NCBI RefSeq assembly: GCF_000828085.3
Contig: NZ_JXCA02000031.1
Span: forward strand, 3,858-67,857
Length of the DNA stretch: 64,000 nucleotides
Source of the DNA: Scytonema tolypothrichoides VB-61278
GTDB taxonomy: Bacteria; Cyanobacteriota; Cyanobacteriia; Cyanobacteriales; Nostocaceae
Direction: 5' to 3'
Part shown: piece by piece, positions 35,742 through 44,849 of the stretch
Layout of the letters: each line of letters opens with the position of its first letter
Position numbering within the stretch: the stretch's first letter is position 1
Notes under the pieces: generated by a model
Database searches by the model: none
The model's input: the letters and a program-made list of their open reading frames with translations, nothing else
What the model was told of the DNA's origin: nothing
Made by a program: the position numbers and the translations under genes

Positions 35742-36302
35742 CTACAGTTTATGATTGCAGGAATTTCCTCCTTTGAGAAGTCCTTGTAAAAGGCTCTCAA
35801 CATCTAATTGACACTCATAGCGGTAATTATTGATGAAAAATGCAGGTGTACTATTGACACCACTACGGATACCACTCTGAAAGTCTTCTGCTACCCGAAC
35901 AGCATAGATATGATTAGTCATATCCCGCAGGAATTCCAGAACATTGAGTTCCAATTGATGGGCATACTCTACTAGATAACCGTTATCAAGTGTTGTTTGA
36001 TACTTGAATAGAGTATCGTGCATTTGCCAAAACTTTCCCTGAGTAGCAGCTATTTCAGCGGCTTCGGCGGCTTTTTGGGATTGAGGATAGATTTGGGGCT
36101 GAGGAAAGTGGCGAAATGCAAAGTAAATTTGATCGCCAATTTCTTGTTGAATTTTTTGAATAATCCTATGAGCTTCGCCACTATAAGGGCATTGATAATT
36201 GCCATACTGAACCAGCACTATAGGTGCATTCATTGCTCCTTGAGTATGATCGCGTTGTGAAATCGGTGCGATCAATCTGTTATTATCGTTTGTCTGACTC
36301 AT
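35742..36302 (-). CDS. DsbA-like thioredoxin-fold protein with a CPYS site
   Basis: 186 residues. The thioredoxin fold of the DsbA/FrnE group is clear: VLVQYGNYQCPYSGEAHRII, FAFRHFPQPQIYPQSQKAAE, FWQMHDTLF and VNSTPAFFINNYRYE with cis-Pro. The active site is CPYS: the second Cys of the CxxC motif is Ser, so it cannot form the usual disulfide and may act as a monothiol reductase or isomerase. There is no signal peptide, so it is probably cytoplasmic. It stands alone between non-coding intervals. Confidence 0.82.
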   Translation of the reverse strand: MSQTNDNNRLIAPISQRDHTQGAMNAPIVLVQYGNYQCPYSGEAHRIIQKIQQEIGDQIYFAFRHFPQPQIYPQSQKAAEAAEIAATQGKFWQMHDTLFKYQTTLDNGYLVEYAHQLELNVLEFLRDMTNHIYAVRVAEDFQSGIRSGVNSTPAFFINNYRYECQLDVESLLQGLLKGGNSCNHKL

Positions 36303-37068
36303 GGAAAACCTCTGTGGAGGAAAATGAGAACACTCTAAAGGCTGTGAAAGTCTTGCAACAAATCCTCCTATGAATGTGTTTGAGCTAAAGTTTTAAGCTT
36401 GCACTTACAAGATATGAGTTTAGTTTAATAAAATCAGCCCAAATTTGTCCCTATGCTAAAGTTTAAGTTTTAAGCATACACAAAGGTCAGCATCTGATTG
36501 GCCTTAAGATTAGGGAATGACCCTAACTTATGGCTAGGTCATACTATTTTGGATTTTAAGACAGCAGGCTCCCCTTTTTCTGTTTTGCCAACTTTTGATG
36601 ATTGGGTATCGTGTAAGGATTATAACGCAGACATACAGCAAGATGGCTTAGAATAAGGGTTAGCGTTCCCGTCAGCATGTCAGATTTTTCTCGTTTTACC
36701 AGCATTCGGTTAAAAGTTGGCATTTAGATCATGTAGACTTGTGAGTAGCTAAACTGCTACAGTTTATACGTAACCCTTACTGGGAGAGTGATTGCCCTAT
36801 TAGACCTGCCCCTTACCCCATTAATCTGTGATGGCGGGTTATTTTCGACAAACTCGCTGCGCGAACCGACGAAAATAAACCGTTTTAGGGATGTGTTCCA
36901 CCAAAATGCCCAAAAGTGCAATGCAATCTCTCAGTCAAGATGTGTTTTTTAGCTCCACCATCGTGACACATCAGAGATGGCATCAGCTGTATCTTTTACT
37001 GCTTATTTACCACCTAAAGTAAATATTACAGGAGTTAATACGTTTATATTACTGAGGATGAACTGCCG
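36303..37068. other. Non-coding interval
   Basis: About 770 bp with no convincing frame. A short near-palindrome GGTTATTTTCGACAAACTC plus CGACGAAAATAAACC occurs at about 36835-36882, which could form a hairpin. Confidence 0.45.
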
Positions 37069-38142
37069 TTACTCAGATGTAACAACTACAAACGACCACC
37101 AACGACTAGAATCAGGGATAAAAGAATAGTTTTCAGTTATTGGCTTTGATGGATCTGAAGTCTCCCAATCTGTACCAATCGGATTACCAGTAGCTTTATT
37201 AACGATATAACATTCTGAAAGATTACCTGTGCTATCTTCTTTTTTGCAATCAATCACAAAAGTTTGGTACGCTGTGTCATCACATTTATTAAGTTTAAGA
37301 ACACCGTCTGGATAAGTAGTGAGACAGGTATTACCATTAATTTCAACTCTCGAATGAATTTCGTAAGTGTCATTAGTTCCCTTATCAATCAATTTAAATT
37401 GACTATTTTTCTCTACTCTTTGAGTCCAGTTTACAATTGCTCTAGTACCCAAAGCAGCAGAATTTCCCTCCATGCTAATACGCCAATCAGAAGGTAGATT
37501 ACCACCGGTCACTATAGTATAAAATTTTTCCGATGCTGAGTATTTTTTCTCAGATATGAATGGTATATTTTTAACAATCTTCTCTTTCAAAACTGGAATC
37601 TTAGACTGTAAAGAACTTGCCATTTCAATAGCAACTATACCCTCATTAAAGGCTCGTTGAAATAAATCTTGAACATCTGACGTTTTATAACCCAATCCAT
37701 CATAAAAACCTATAGCAAACTCAATAGCTGCTTTGTCATCAATCGGTTGATTCATGCCAATTACATAATTAATATATTGACTAATTTCTATAGCAGTTTT
37801 TTCTGAATGGCAGGCATTAAGCAGAACACAGTTTACATAATTATTGTGTAACTTAAATAGAGATGCTAATCCCTTTGGAGAAATAGGTTGATTATTTCCT
37901 CCTTCATCTTCTAATAGCAAACTGCCATCTTCTAAACCATGGCCACAGAAATGAACAATTTGAGGTTGTTCTTCTGCAATAGCACGACGGATATCTTGAG
38001 GACGTACAGCAGTTTTAATACGAATTTCAAATAAATCCCGATTAGCGGCTCGTCGTATAGCTTCTTCAATTTCTCGAATTTCTTTATCTAAACGCAGCCC
38101 GTGGGGAGTTGATGCCAAAATTAAAATTTTTTGCGTCTTCAT
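37069..38142 (-). CDS. CHAT-type caspase-like protease with a beta-trefoil-like C-terminus
   Basis: 357 residues. Residues 1-190 form a CHAT domain: KILILASTPHG, DIRRAIAEEQPQIVHFCGHG (His68) and CVLLNACHSE (Cys111), followed by YVIGMNQPIDDKAAIEFAIG. After a linker, residues about 205-357 are beta-rich with repeated Trp/aromatic segments (FKLIDKGTNDTYEI, TYPDGVLKLNKCDDTAYQTF, SSRWWSFVVV). These suggest a ricin-type beta-trefoil or similar lectin-like fold, which would bind a carbohydrate. Both catalytic residues are present. Compare the CHAT-FGE protein at 17.2 kb: this one lacks the N-terminal effector-associated domain. The partner is unknown. Confidence 0.85.
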   Translation of the reverse strand: MKTQKILILASTPHGLRLDKEIREIEEAIRRAANRDLFEIRIKTAVRPQDIRRAIAEEQPQIVHFCGHGLEDGSLLLEDEGGNNQPISPKGLASLFKLHNNYVNCVLLNACHSEKTAIEISQYINYVIGMNQPIDDKAAIEFAIGFYDGLGYKTSDVQDLFQRAFNEGIVAIEMASSLQSKIPVLKEKIVKNIPFISEKKYSASEKFYTIVTGGNLPSDWRISMEGNSAALGTRAIVNWTQRVEKNSQFKLIDKGTNDTYEIHSRVEINGNTCLTTYPDGVLKLNKCDDTAYQTFVIDCKKEDSTGNLSECYIVNKATGNPIGTDWETSDPSKPITENYSFIPDSSRWWSFVVVTSE

Positions 38143-38228
38143 TAATCTTAACCTGTTGAGAATAAGCCTGTGGAAAAAACAACGCTGTGCTATTTCGTGG
38201 TTTGAAAACTTCCCATGAAAAGTCAGTA

Positions 38229-38405
38229 CTATCTAGCTATTTTGTCTTCAGCAACCCTGTTAGATCTAGCCCCAGATGAATAAGCCTCATTTGCAAGCAA
38301 CCATTGCTCAATGAGTTCAGTTATTACTTGGCTCATTTTCAGTCCACGAATAGCGCAGGCTGCGTGAAACCGTTTTTTCGTATCGTCTGCAATACTAATG
38401 TGCAT
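38229..38405 (-). CDS. Ribbon-helix-helix small DNA-binding protein (ParG-like)
   Basis: 58 residues, too short for most gene callers. The sequence reads MHISIADDTKKRFHAACAIR, then GLKMSQVITELIEQWLLANE. This is a beta-strand followed by two helices, typical of RHH proteins such as ParG and antitoxin domains. It lies 87 bp upstream of the CHAT gene on the same strand and could regulate it. No toxin or ParF-type gene is adjacent. The frame is complete with ATG and TAG. Confidence 0.6.
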   Translation of the reverse strand: MHISIADDTKKRFHAACAIRGLKMSQVITELIEQWLLANEAYSSGARSNRVAEDKIAR

Positions 38406-38531
38406 AGCTAGTACAGATATTAGGCTGTATAGAAATAGATTTACACAACAAAGCTACAAATGTACAAAATACGATTCCGGATTAATATTATTAATTTAGG
38501 TATATTTTAAATTACTTGACTGAACTAGTAC

Positions 38532-38540
38532 AAAGAAGGG
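38532..38540 (+). promoter_or_regulatory. Ribosome-binding site of the 48-residue RHH gene
   Basis: AAGAAGGGG ends 8 nt before the ATG at 38549 and supports translation of this very small gene. Confidence 0.55.
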
Positions 38541-38548
38541 GTATAGAA

Positions 38549-38695
38549 ATGCCTACGAATTTCAAGCCAAGTCGTGAATTGGTAAACTTCCGCCTAGAAC
38601 CAAAACTTTTCAAGTCAGCTAGAAAAAAAGCTGAAAGAGAAAATGCCTCACTTACTGCCTTGGTAATCAGAAGGATTGAATATTGTTCTGGGTAA
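38549..38695 (+). CDS. Very small RHH-like protein
   Basis: 48 residues. The sequence reads MPTNFKPSRELVNFRLEPKL, then KSARKKAERENASLTALVIR. Strand-helix-helix spacing (VNFRLEP, FKSARKKAEREN, SLTALVIRRIEY) resembles the RHH fold of plasmid or antitoxin regulators. A strong ribosome-binding site precedes it. It is divergent from the 58-residue RHH gene with about 140 bp between. Short size limits certainty. Confidence 0.5.
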   Translation: MPTNFKPSRELVNFRLEPKLFKSARKKAERENASLTALVIRRIEYCSG

Positions 38696-38805
38696 TCCAA
38701 GTAAATTTCTCGTGGTCGTGAGCAGGGTCGGCAACTTTGGATGTTTTACCAACAATGGGTCAATTGTTGGTATTTGAGTTCTGATAACTCAGCACTCATA
38801 ACTTT

Positions 38806-39438
38806 TTATTCTAGACTGACAATTCCGCGCTTGAGAGCTGTAATGACAGCCTGGATGCGATCGCTAACTCCCAATTTGCCAAGAATATTATTCACGTGGT
38901 ATTTGACAGTACCCTCTGATATCTGTAAAACAGCACCAATTTCCTGATTAGTCTTGCCAGTAGCCATGAGGCGGATGACTTCTAGTTCTCGTCCGCTCAG
39001 TTGCAATATACTCACCCGCTCTGCCAGTTTAGCTCCTACTGAAGCTGGAATGTATTTCTGTCCAGTGTTAACAACGCGAATGGCTGCGAGTAGTTCATCA
39101 GGCTCAGCATCTTTCAACAAATAGCCCTTAGCCCCAGCTTTTAGTCCTCGATAGATGTCTTCGTCACCATCGTAGGTAGTCAACACAATAATTCGAGAGT
39201 TTTCAAATTCATTACAGATGGCAGTAATGGCTGCAACTCCATCCATTTCTGGCATCCGTAAATCCATGAGTGTGACATCAGGTTGATGTTGACGGAAGGT
39301 TGCAATTGCCTCATTTCCATTAGAAACCTGCCCAACAACTGCCATATCTGGCTCCCGATCAATCATCGCAGCTAAGCCCTGGCGAACAACGGGATGATCG
39401 TCAACTATCAAGATTTGGATCGGGTTTTGTGGATTCAT
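38806..39438 (-). CDS. NarL/FixJ-type response regulator
   Basis: 210 residues: receiver domain with DDHP, Asp in VTLMDLRMPEMDG, Thr in VLTTYDGDED and Lys in AKGYLLKDA, then a LuxR-type HTH (LSGRELEVIRLMATGKTNQE, ISEGTVKYHVNNIL). It lies 45 bp downstream of the multi-GAF kinase gene in the same direction, which makes it the likely partner. The target genes are unknown. Confidence 0.92.
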   Translation of the reverse strand: MNPQNPIQILIVDDHPVVRQGLAAMIDREPDMAVVGQVSNGNEAIATFRQHQPDVTLMDLRMPEMDGVAAITAICNEFENSRIIVLTTYDGDEDIYRGLKAGAKGYLLKDAEPDELLAAIRVVNTGQKYIPASVGAKLAERVSILQLSGRELEVIRLMATGKTNQEIGAVLQISEGTVKYHVNNILGKLGVSDRIQAVITALKRGIVSLE

Positions 39439-39483
39439 TACCTACTGCTTCAAAATACTTACCTAAACTTAGTTGAACGTCGT

Positions 39484-42400
39484 TTAGTGATTTCTTCCTG
39501 CTTCACCCAAGGGAGTCGGCTCCTTCTTGTCCACAGGCGTTAAGTCAAACTCTCGGTTAATTAGTATTGTAATTTCTGTTCCGTGTCCTGGGATGCTTTG
39601 GATTGTCAACTGTGCTGAAATGCGATCGCTCCGTTCTTTGATACCCATTAATCCAAAACCCTTAACAACAGACAAACTATCTGTCTCATATCCTCTTCCA
39701 TTATCTTTGACCCGCAAGATAAATTGCGTAGGTTCATACACCAGTTCAATCTTGATTTCACTAGCAAGTGCATGTTTAATAGCGTTTGTCAATGCCTCTT
39801 GCCCAATGCGTAGCAAGTTATTTTCTATGTCTACCGATAAGGGATATACCTCGCCGATAATATTACAACTTATCTGTGTATCAATAGAAGCAGACATTTG
39901 GGTAGCAAGGCGGTTAAAAGCTTTAGAAAAATTGCTAATTTCTAAGATTTGGGGACGCAGAGCGTTGACCGAGTGCCGTGCTTCAGCTAGCCCTTCACGC
40001 GCCAGATCACGCGCTTGAGTGATGTGCGCCTGCACCTCTGCCAATTCACTAGGGATTATCCTAGAGGCAGCACCCAACTGTACAATTACACCTGTAAAAG
40101 CTTGAGCCAGCGTATCATGAATTTCTCGTGCCATGCGGTTGCGTTCTTCCAAAATCGCAGCTTGGCGGCTCTGCTCAGCTAAATGGGTCAAATGAATTGC
40201 TAATGTTGCTTGCTGTGCTAACGCCATAATCAGTTCTATGTTTTGAGGTAAGCTAGTCCTTGGTTCCCGGAAGCACAAACCGATAAATCCGAGGGGGCGA
40301 GAACCCAGAATCAAAGGCACGCGAACAATAGAACGATGTCCTTGACTACGATGCCACTTAAGTGCAGAGTCAACGTGTCCATTCCAGTCATCCAAATTAA
40401 AGAAAATTGCCTCACCTCTAAAAAGCGCTTCTTTCCAAAACGAGAGAAGATGACCTGTTATGGGTACTCTAAATTGTTCCAGTTCAGCAGATGTTTTGAT
40501 GGGAAGCACCCGTCCTTCTCGTACATATCGTTTCATGACTTTTGTATCCGACGATTCATTGTAGAGAAACAGGGCGGCTGCATAGGATTTGACTTGGGCA
40601 GAGGCTTCTAGCAGAATATGTTCCCAAAACGTTTCTAAGTCTGGTTTATCTGCCAGTCGATTTACACAACCTCGTAGTGATTCGTTTGCTCTTACTAGTT
40701 CGGCAATCTGCTTTTTGGCGGCTTTTTTTTGTTCTTTAAGGATAGCAGCTTGTTTTGCCTCTTCTGCTAAGCGAGTGAGTTGAATCGCCAGTGTTGCTTG
40801 ATGCGCCAAGGCTTGCCCTAGTTCAAATTCTTCCGGGTTCAAGGTCGCTTTTTGCGTGAATGCTAACCCCAAGAAACCCAAGGCTATATCACCCAGCATT
40901 AGAGGAATACACATGGCTGTCTGATGTCCTCGTCTACGATGCCACTCCAAGGCGGCAGGCCAGTGTTCTGGATGAGCGTTTTCCCAAATCGGAAATTCCA
41001 AGGGCTGTTTTGTTTGTACCATGATTTCCCAAGCGCTGGTAATATCTGCTGGAATGGGATCTAGGAAAGGTTCAATATCTTGTAGTTGATCCTTGGGCAA
41101 TACCTCATCTATCTGGGAACCCAAATGTAAGCGCAGCGTATGTGAGGGAGGATCGTAGAGAAACAGATGCGATCGCTGTGCACCCAGTTGATGTTTAATT
41201 TCTAAAATGACGTGACCAAGGAAGGTATCAAGTTCGGAGTCAGCAGCGAGGCGATCAAGACTATTTTTGAGTGCTGTGTTTGCTTTAGAAAGTTCTGCAA
41301 CTCGTTCTTCAGCAGTTCTGGCACGTTCTGCAATCAGGCGCTCAACTAACTGTTTACGGTGCAGTGCAGCTCCAATCCCCTCAGCAGCTGTAGTAAGTAC
41401 ATCAATCTCTTGCTGACTCCAATGCCGAAGAGTAACACAATCATCGAAAGCAAGACAGCCGATGTAACGTCCTGCAATGAATAATGGAACTCCTCCAGAG
41501 GATTTAATGCCAATAGACTCAAACGGTACTCTGATGACATCGGGTAAGCGATCAACTGTATGCCAAATAGAGCGACCTGCATACAGATCTCTGAGCATGA
41601 CCTCGGCATCATCATTGTCAATCACTGCCATACTGGGATGATTTCTCTGAGGGGTAATTCCCGCAGCTACCCACTCATAAGTAACCCAGTGCTGTAATTT
41701 TTGTGTGATTGGATCTTGACGTTCGAGGATGAGTTGAACGCGACTGATATTTGCTACTTCCCCGATCGCTTGTAGCGCTGTTGGAATTGCTACATCGATG
41801 TCCTCGGTTTCCAACAAGTTTTTAGTGACTTGGGCAACGACAGAAAGTAGGCCTTCGCGTTGTTGCAATTCTGCATTAACTTTTGCCAGTTCGGCTGTGC
41901 GTTTTTGTTCGGCTTGCTGAATACGTTGACGCTGAATCGCACTCCCAATACAAGCGGCTACAGTTTTAAGTAACGCCAGTTCAGCCGATCCCCGGCGCTT
42001 TGCCTCACGACAGTCATCAAAACCAAATACTCCCCAGCACTGACCTTCGACAAAAATCGGGACAGCATGCAGTACTTTCACACCAAGTGCGGCTTGTCCA
42101 CTGCGGAATGGTTCTGGCATTTCCTCTAGGAGATAGCTAATGCTTTGCCCTCGGCTAATACGCTCATACCATTCTGCAATCCCTCCCTCTTCATAGGTTC
42201 CTTGTGCTTCATGAGGATGGGAGATTTGGGACACCGTGTTAGGTGAGTCCCATTCGTACAACATTTTCCAGTAGTGTAAGGGTTTAGATGGATGAGGAAA
42301 ATTCTCGATAACCGCAACGCGATCGCAATCCAAACTTTCGCCAATCAGTTTCAGGGCAGTATTCACCGCTTCATCAAAGTTTTCTATAGTCAGTAAAGCA

Positions 42401-42558
42401 TTGGCAGCCGTGGCTGTTGCTTCTAAAATGCGATCGCGGTTCTCTAGCAATCGGTTTTGCGCTTCGAGTTGTGCGACCCGTTCTTGTTGGCCACCTAGCA
42501 AAGCCTGCTGTGCTTCTCGTAGTTCTGTAATGTCGGCATTGGCAGACCAAGCACTCAT
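39484..42558 (-). CDS. Multi-GAF sensor histidine kinase (HisKA_3)
   Basis: About 1024 residues from the ATG at 42558; a GTG at 42561 is an alternative start. It begins with a coiled segment resembling the end of a PAS domain (WSANADITELREAQQALLGG). Four GAF domains follow (about 60-215, 240-405, 440-590, 635-785), each with the LLxxxLxxIxxAT or similar entry helix. The kinase core has a HisKA_3 His in RNRMAREIHDTLAQAFTGV and an ATP domain with LRIGQEALTNAIKHA, VKDNGRGYE and GFGLMGIKERSD. No membrane helix is seen, so it is a soluble sensor. None of the GAFs shows the Cys of a bilin-binding phytochrome. It feeds the response regulator immediately downstream. Confidence 0.92.
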   Translation of the reverse strand: MSAWSANADITELREAQQALLGGQQERVAQLEAQNRLLENRDRILEATATAANALLTIENFDEAVNTALKLIGESLDCDRVAVIENFPHPSKPLHYWKMLYEWDSPNTVSQISHPHEAQGTYEEGGIAEWYERISRGQSISYLLEEMPEPFRSGQAALGVKVLHAVPIFVEGQCWGVFGFDDCREAKRRGSAELALLKTVAACIGSAIQRQRIQQAEQKRTAELAKVNAELQQREGLLSVVAQVTKNLLETEDIDVAIPTALQAIGEVANISRVQLILERQDPITQKLQHWVTYEWVAAGITPQRNHPSMAVIDNDDAEVMLRDLYAGRSIWHTVDRLPDVIRVPFESIGIKSSGGVPLFIAGRYIGCLAFDDCVTLRHWSQQEIDVLTTAAEGIGAALHRKQLVERLIAERARTAEERVAELSKANTALKNSLDRLAADSELDTFLGHVILEIKHQLGAQRSHLFLYDPPSHTLRLHLGSQIDEVLPKDQLQDIEPFLDPIPADITSAWEIMVQTKQPLEFPIWENAHPEHWPAALEWHRRRGHQTAMCIPLMLGDIALGFLGLAFTQKATLNPEEFELGQALAHQATLAIQLTRLAEEAKQAAILKEQKKAAKKQIAELVRANESLRGCVNRLADKPDLETFWEHILLEASAQVKSYAAALFLYNESSDTKVMKRYVREGRVLPIKTSAELEQFRVPITGHLLSFWKEALFRGEAIFFNLDDWNGHVDSALKWHRSQGHRSIVRVPLILGSRPLGFIGLCFREPRTSLPQNIELIMALAQQATLAIHLTHLAEQSRQAAILEERNRMAREIHDTLAQAFTGVIVQLGAASRIIPSELAEVQAHITQARDLAREGLAEARHSVNALRPQILEISNFSKAFNRLATQMSASIDTQISCNIIGEVYPLSVDIENNLLRIGQEALTNAIKHALASEIKIELVYEPTQFILRVKDNGRGYETDSLSVVKGFGLMGIKERSDRISAQLTIQSIPGHGTEITILINREFDLTPVDKKEPTPLGEAGRNH

Positions 42559-42889
42559 CACAAATCTATCCTTAATAGTGCTGACTATCTTAATTTAAGA
42601 TATAATACTGCATCTTTGGCTCGGCACAAACATCGGTATGCGACTTGACGGAAATCATTTAATCGTGCAAAAAGATCCATAACGCTCAGTAATGCCTATT
42701 CAGCATTTTTTATTTTCTATTTGCTATTCCCTGTTCTTTGTTCTCCGTTCCCTGTGTTTCTGGAAAGATAAAGAATTTTTACATAAAGTTGACCTTTTCA
42801 GTAAAACGAGAAACTCAAAATGAAGTGTTAATTTAGTAGCGCAAAACTAGAGATTTTGCAATTGGTAAATAGGACTTAGCAAGTAACTT
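42559..42889. other. Non-coding interval with degenerate heptamers
   Basis: Divergent promoter region of the kinase and tyrosinase genes. It holds a degenerate run of TTCCCTG/TTCTTTG/TTCTCCG units at about 42720-42760, related to the tract at 8455-8533. Confidence 0.5.
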
Positions 42890-44311
42890 ATGCAGATTCG
42901 TCGCAATATTTACAGGATATTAGAGAATCGTGGCTCAGAAATTGCCGCATATCGTAGGGGTGTGGAGGTGATGAAAGCCCGTTCCAATGTCAATCCAAAC
43001 GATCCAACTGGATGGATATTTCAGGCAAACATTCACGGAACTTCACTGAGGAATCCTAGCTTTAATCAATTTTGGAATCAATGTCAGCACCGAAGCTTTT
43101 TCTTCTTGTCTTGGCATCGAATGTATATTTACTTTTTCGAGCGAATTGTGCGAGCTGCTTCAGGAGACTCTAACTTTTCACTTCCCTACTGGAATTATTC
43201 TGAGCCAAATCAGCGTGTTTTACCAGAGCCGTTTCGCATTCCTGCAAATAGCTCAAATACTTTGTATGTGAGTCAGCGGAGAAACCAAATCAATCAAGGT
43301 CAACCATTACCAGCAAACTCGGTTGACTATAGACGTGCATTGAGCTACGTAAATTTCTTTTCTAATATAGGTTCTTTGACTCCTTCCTTTGGTGGAGGCG
43401 TAGTCTTAGGGCCAGTGCAATTTGCTAATCCTAATGTTACAGGACAACTGGAAAACCAGCCTCACAATGTCATTCATGGGGATATAGGAGGAGTAGCAGG
43501 TTGGATGAGTGATCCTTTGTTAGCTGCTCGTGATCCAATTTTCTGGCTACATCACTGCAACATTGATCGATTATGGGAGCAGTGGTTGAACCAAGGTCAA
43601 GGTCGTTCTAATCCAGTCAATAATTCAACATGGATGAATAGTAGGTTTATCTTCTTTAATGAAAATGGTCAAAGACAGGAAATGTCAGGTAAAGATATCT
43701 TAGATACAGCTTCACAGTTAGATTATGTTTACGACGATAAGCCGATGACTCCACCTCCCCCACCACCTACCGTGTCATTTATTGCACCACGCCCAAGTCA
43801 GCCTCAGTTCCTTGGATCTACGCCTGAAGGAAAAGTTATTCAGTTAACAGCAAATGCAGCTGAGTTTTCAATTTCTCCCATCCCGCAAAGAGCAGCATTC
43901 ACTGCCTTACCAGTGGAAAAGCAGAGAGTTATGCTTGTATTTGAAGGCATTGAATATGACAAGCCGCCTGGCGTGAATTATGAGGTATACCTCAATCTAC
44001 CGGGTGATAATTCAGCACCATTACAAGAAAATTATGTTGGAACCATAGGGTTGTTCGCAATGGAACCTCATAATAACTCACATGCTGAAGAGCACTCTGG
44101 GCACGAACACATGGCTCACGACCATGGCAACCATGACACTGGTGAGAAGCATCCAAAACCGACAGTTGTCTTGGAAGCAACTAACGTTGTGGAGGCGCTA
44201 CAACAACAAGGTAAATGGTCTGGCCAATTCCGGATCAGCCTAGTGACGACCTATCAAGACAAGCCACTTTCCGAAGTGCGCTTCCAGAAAATTTCTGTTT
44301 ATACTTTCTAA
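42890..44311 (+). CDS. Tyrosinase/polyphenol oxidase-family copper enzyme
   Basis: 473 residues. CuA site: WIFQANIHGTS, WNQCQHRSFFFLSWHRMYIY (three His). CuB site: QPHNVIHGDIGG and DPIFWLHHCNIDRLWEQW. A hydrophilic linker with TPPPPPPTVSF precedes a C-terminal region resembling the plant-type PPO KFDV domain (VEKQRVMLVFEGIEYDKPPG). A His/Glu-rich stretch lies at about 390-425 (HAEEHSGHEHMAHDHGNH) and may bind metal. No signal peptide is obvious, so export would need another route. It oxidises o-phenols to quinones in the family. The gene is divergent from the multi-GAF kinase; functional coupling is not shown. Confidence 0.88.
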   Translation: MQIRRNIYRILENRGSEIAAYRRGVEVMKARSNVNPNDPTGWIFQANIHGTSLRNPSFNQFWNQCQHRSFFFLSWHRMYIYFFERIVRAASGDSNFSLPYWNYSEPNQRVLPEPFRIPANSSNTLYVSQRRNQINQGQPLPANSVDYRRALSYVNFFSNIGSLTPSFGGGVVLGPVQFANPNVTGQLENQPHNVIHGDIGGVAGWMSDPLLAARDPIFWLHHCNIDRLWEQWLNQGQGRSNPVNNSTWMNSRFIFFNENGQRQEMSGKDILDTASQLDYVYDDKPMTPPPPPPTVSFIAPRPSQPQFLGSTPEGKVIQLTANAAEFSISPIPQRAAFTALPVEKQRVMLVFEGIEYDKPPGVNYEVYLNLPGDNSAPLQENYVGTIGLFAMEPHNNSHAEEHSGHEHMAHDHGNHDTGEKHPKPTVVLEATNVVEALQQQGKWSGQFRISLVTTYQDKPLSEVRFQKISVYTF

Positions 44312-44635
44312 CTTGAGGAGTAAAGGTGGAGACTAAAACTGTCTTCACCTTTGTTATTAGCTTGATACGTTCTTGAAACAGGTGCGCGTATGACCAGTGA
44401 ACTGTTGGAAATAAGTTCGGATTGGGAGCATCCCAAATGTTTTAATTGCCCTCAAACTATAAGTGCCGCGATTTCTAATCGCCAGGGCAAAATTGGGATC
44501 CTCCCTACCGCTTGCAGCACTCTTAATATAGCTAGTGCTTTTTAGGGTTGAGAACGTAAATGCTTAGTCTTATCTAAGTTTGCCAGAGGCGCTTTGTTTG
44601 AAACTTGTTAATGGTCCTGCAAAAATATGATAACA

Positions 44636-44782
44636 ATGTCTAATACACAAAAGTTAGAGCATGGTCGTATGGTATATCGCAGACTAGATAAAGGAGAAAC
44701 TTTTGGTGACATTGGTCGTGGATTTGTTGATTATTTAGAGCAAAGCAGTAAAGACTTGTCAAACTATCAACAAGCGCTTTAG
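44636..44782 (+). CDS. Small conserved-looking ORF, possibly frameshifted
   Basis: 48 residues from ATG 44636: MSNTQKLEHGRMVYRRLDKG, then FGDIGRGFVDYLEQSS. I do not recognise the family. Another frame continues directly beyond the stop with LANYVVATGNPLALVRI (to about 44832), which hints at a frameshift or sequencing error in a slightly longer gene. No good ribosome-binding site is visible. Confidence 0.3.
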   Translation: MSNTQKLEHGRMVYRRLDKGETFGDIGRGFVDYLEQSSKDLSNYQQAL

Positions 44783-44849
44783 CTAATTATGTTGTAGCAA
44801 CAGGAAACCCTTTAGCACTGGTAAGAATATAGATAAGATAGGTGATTAT

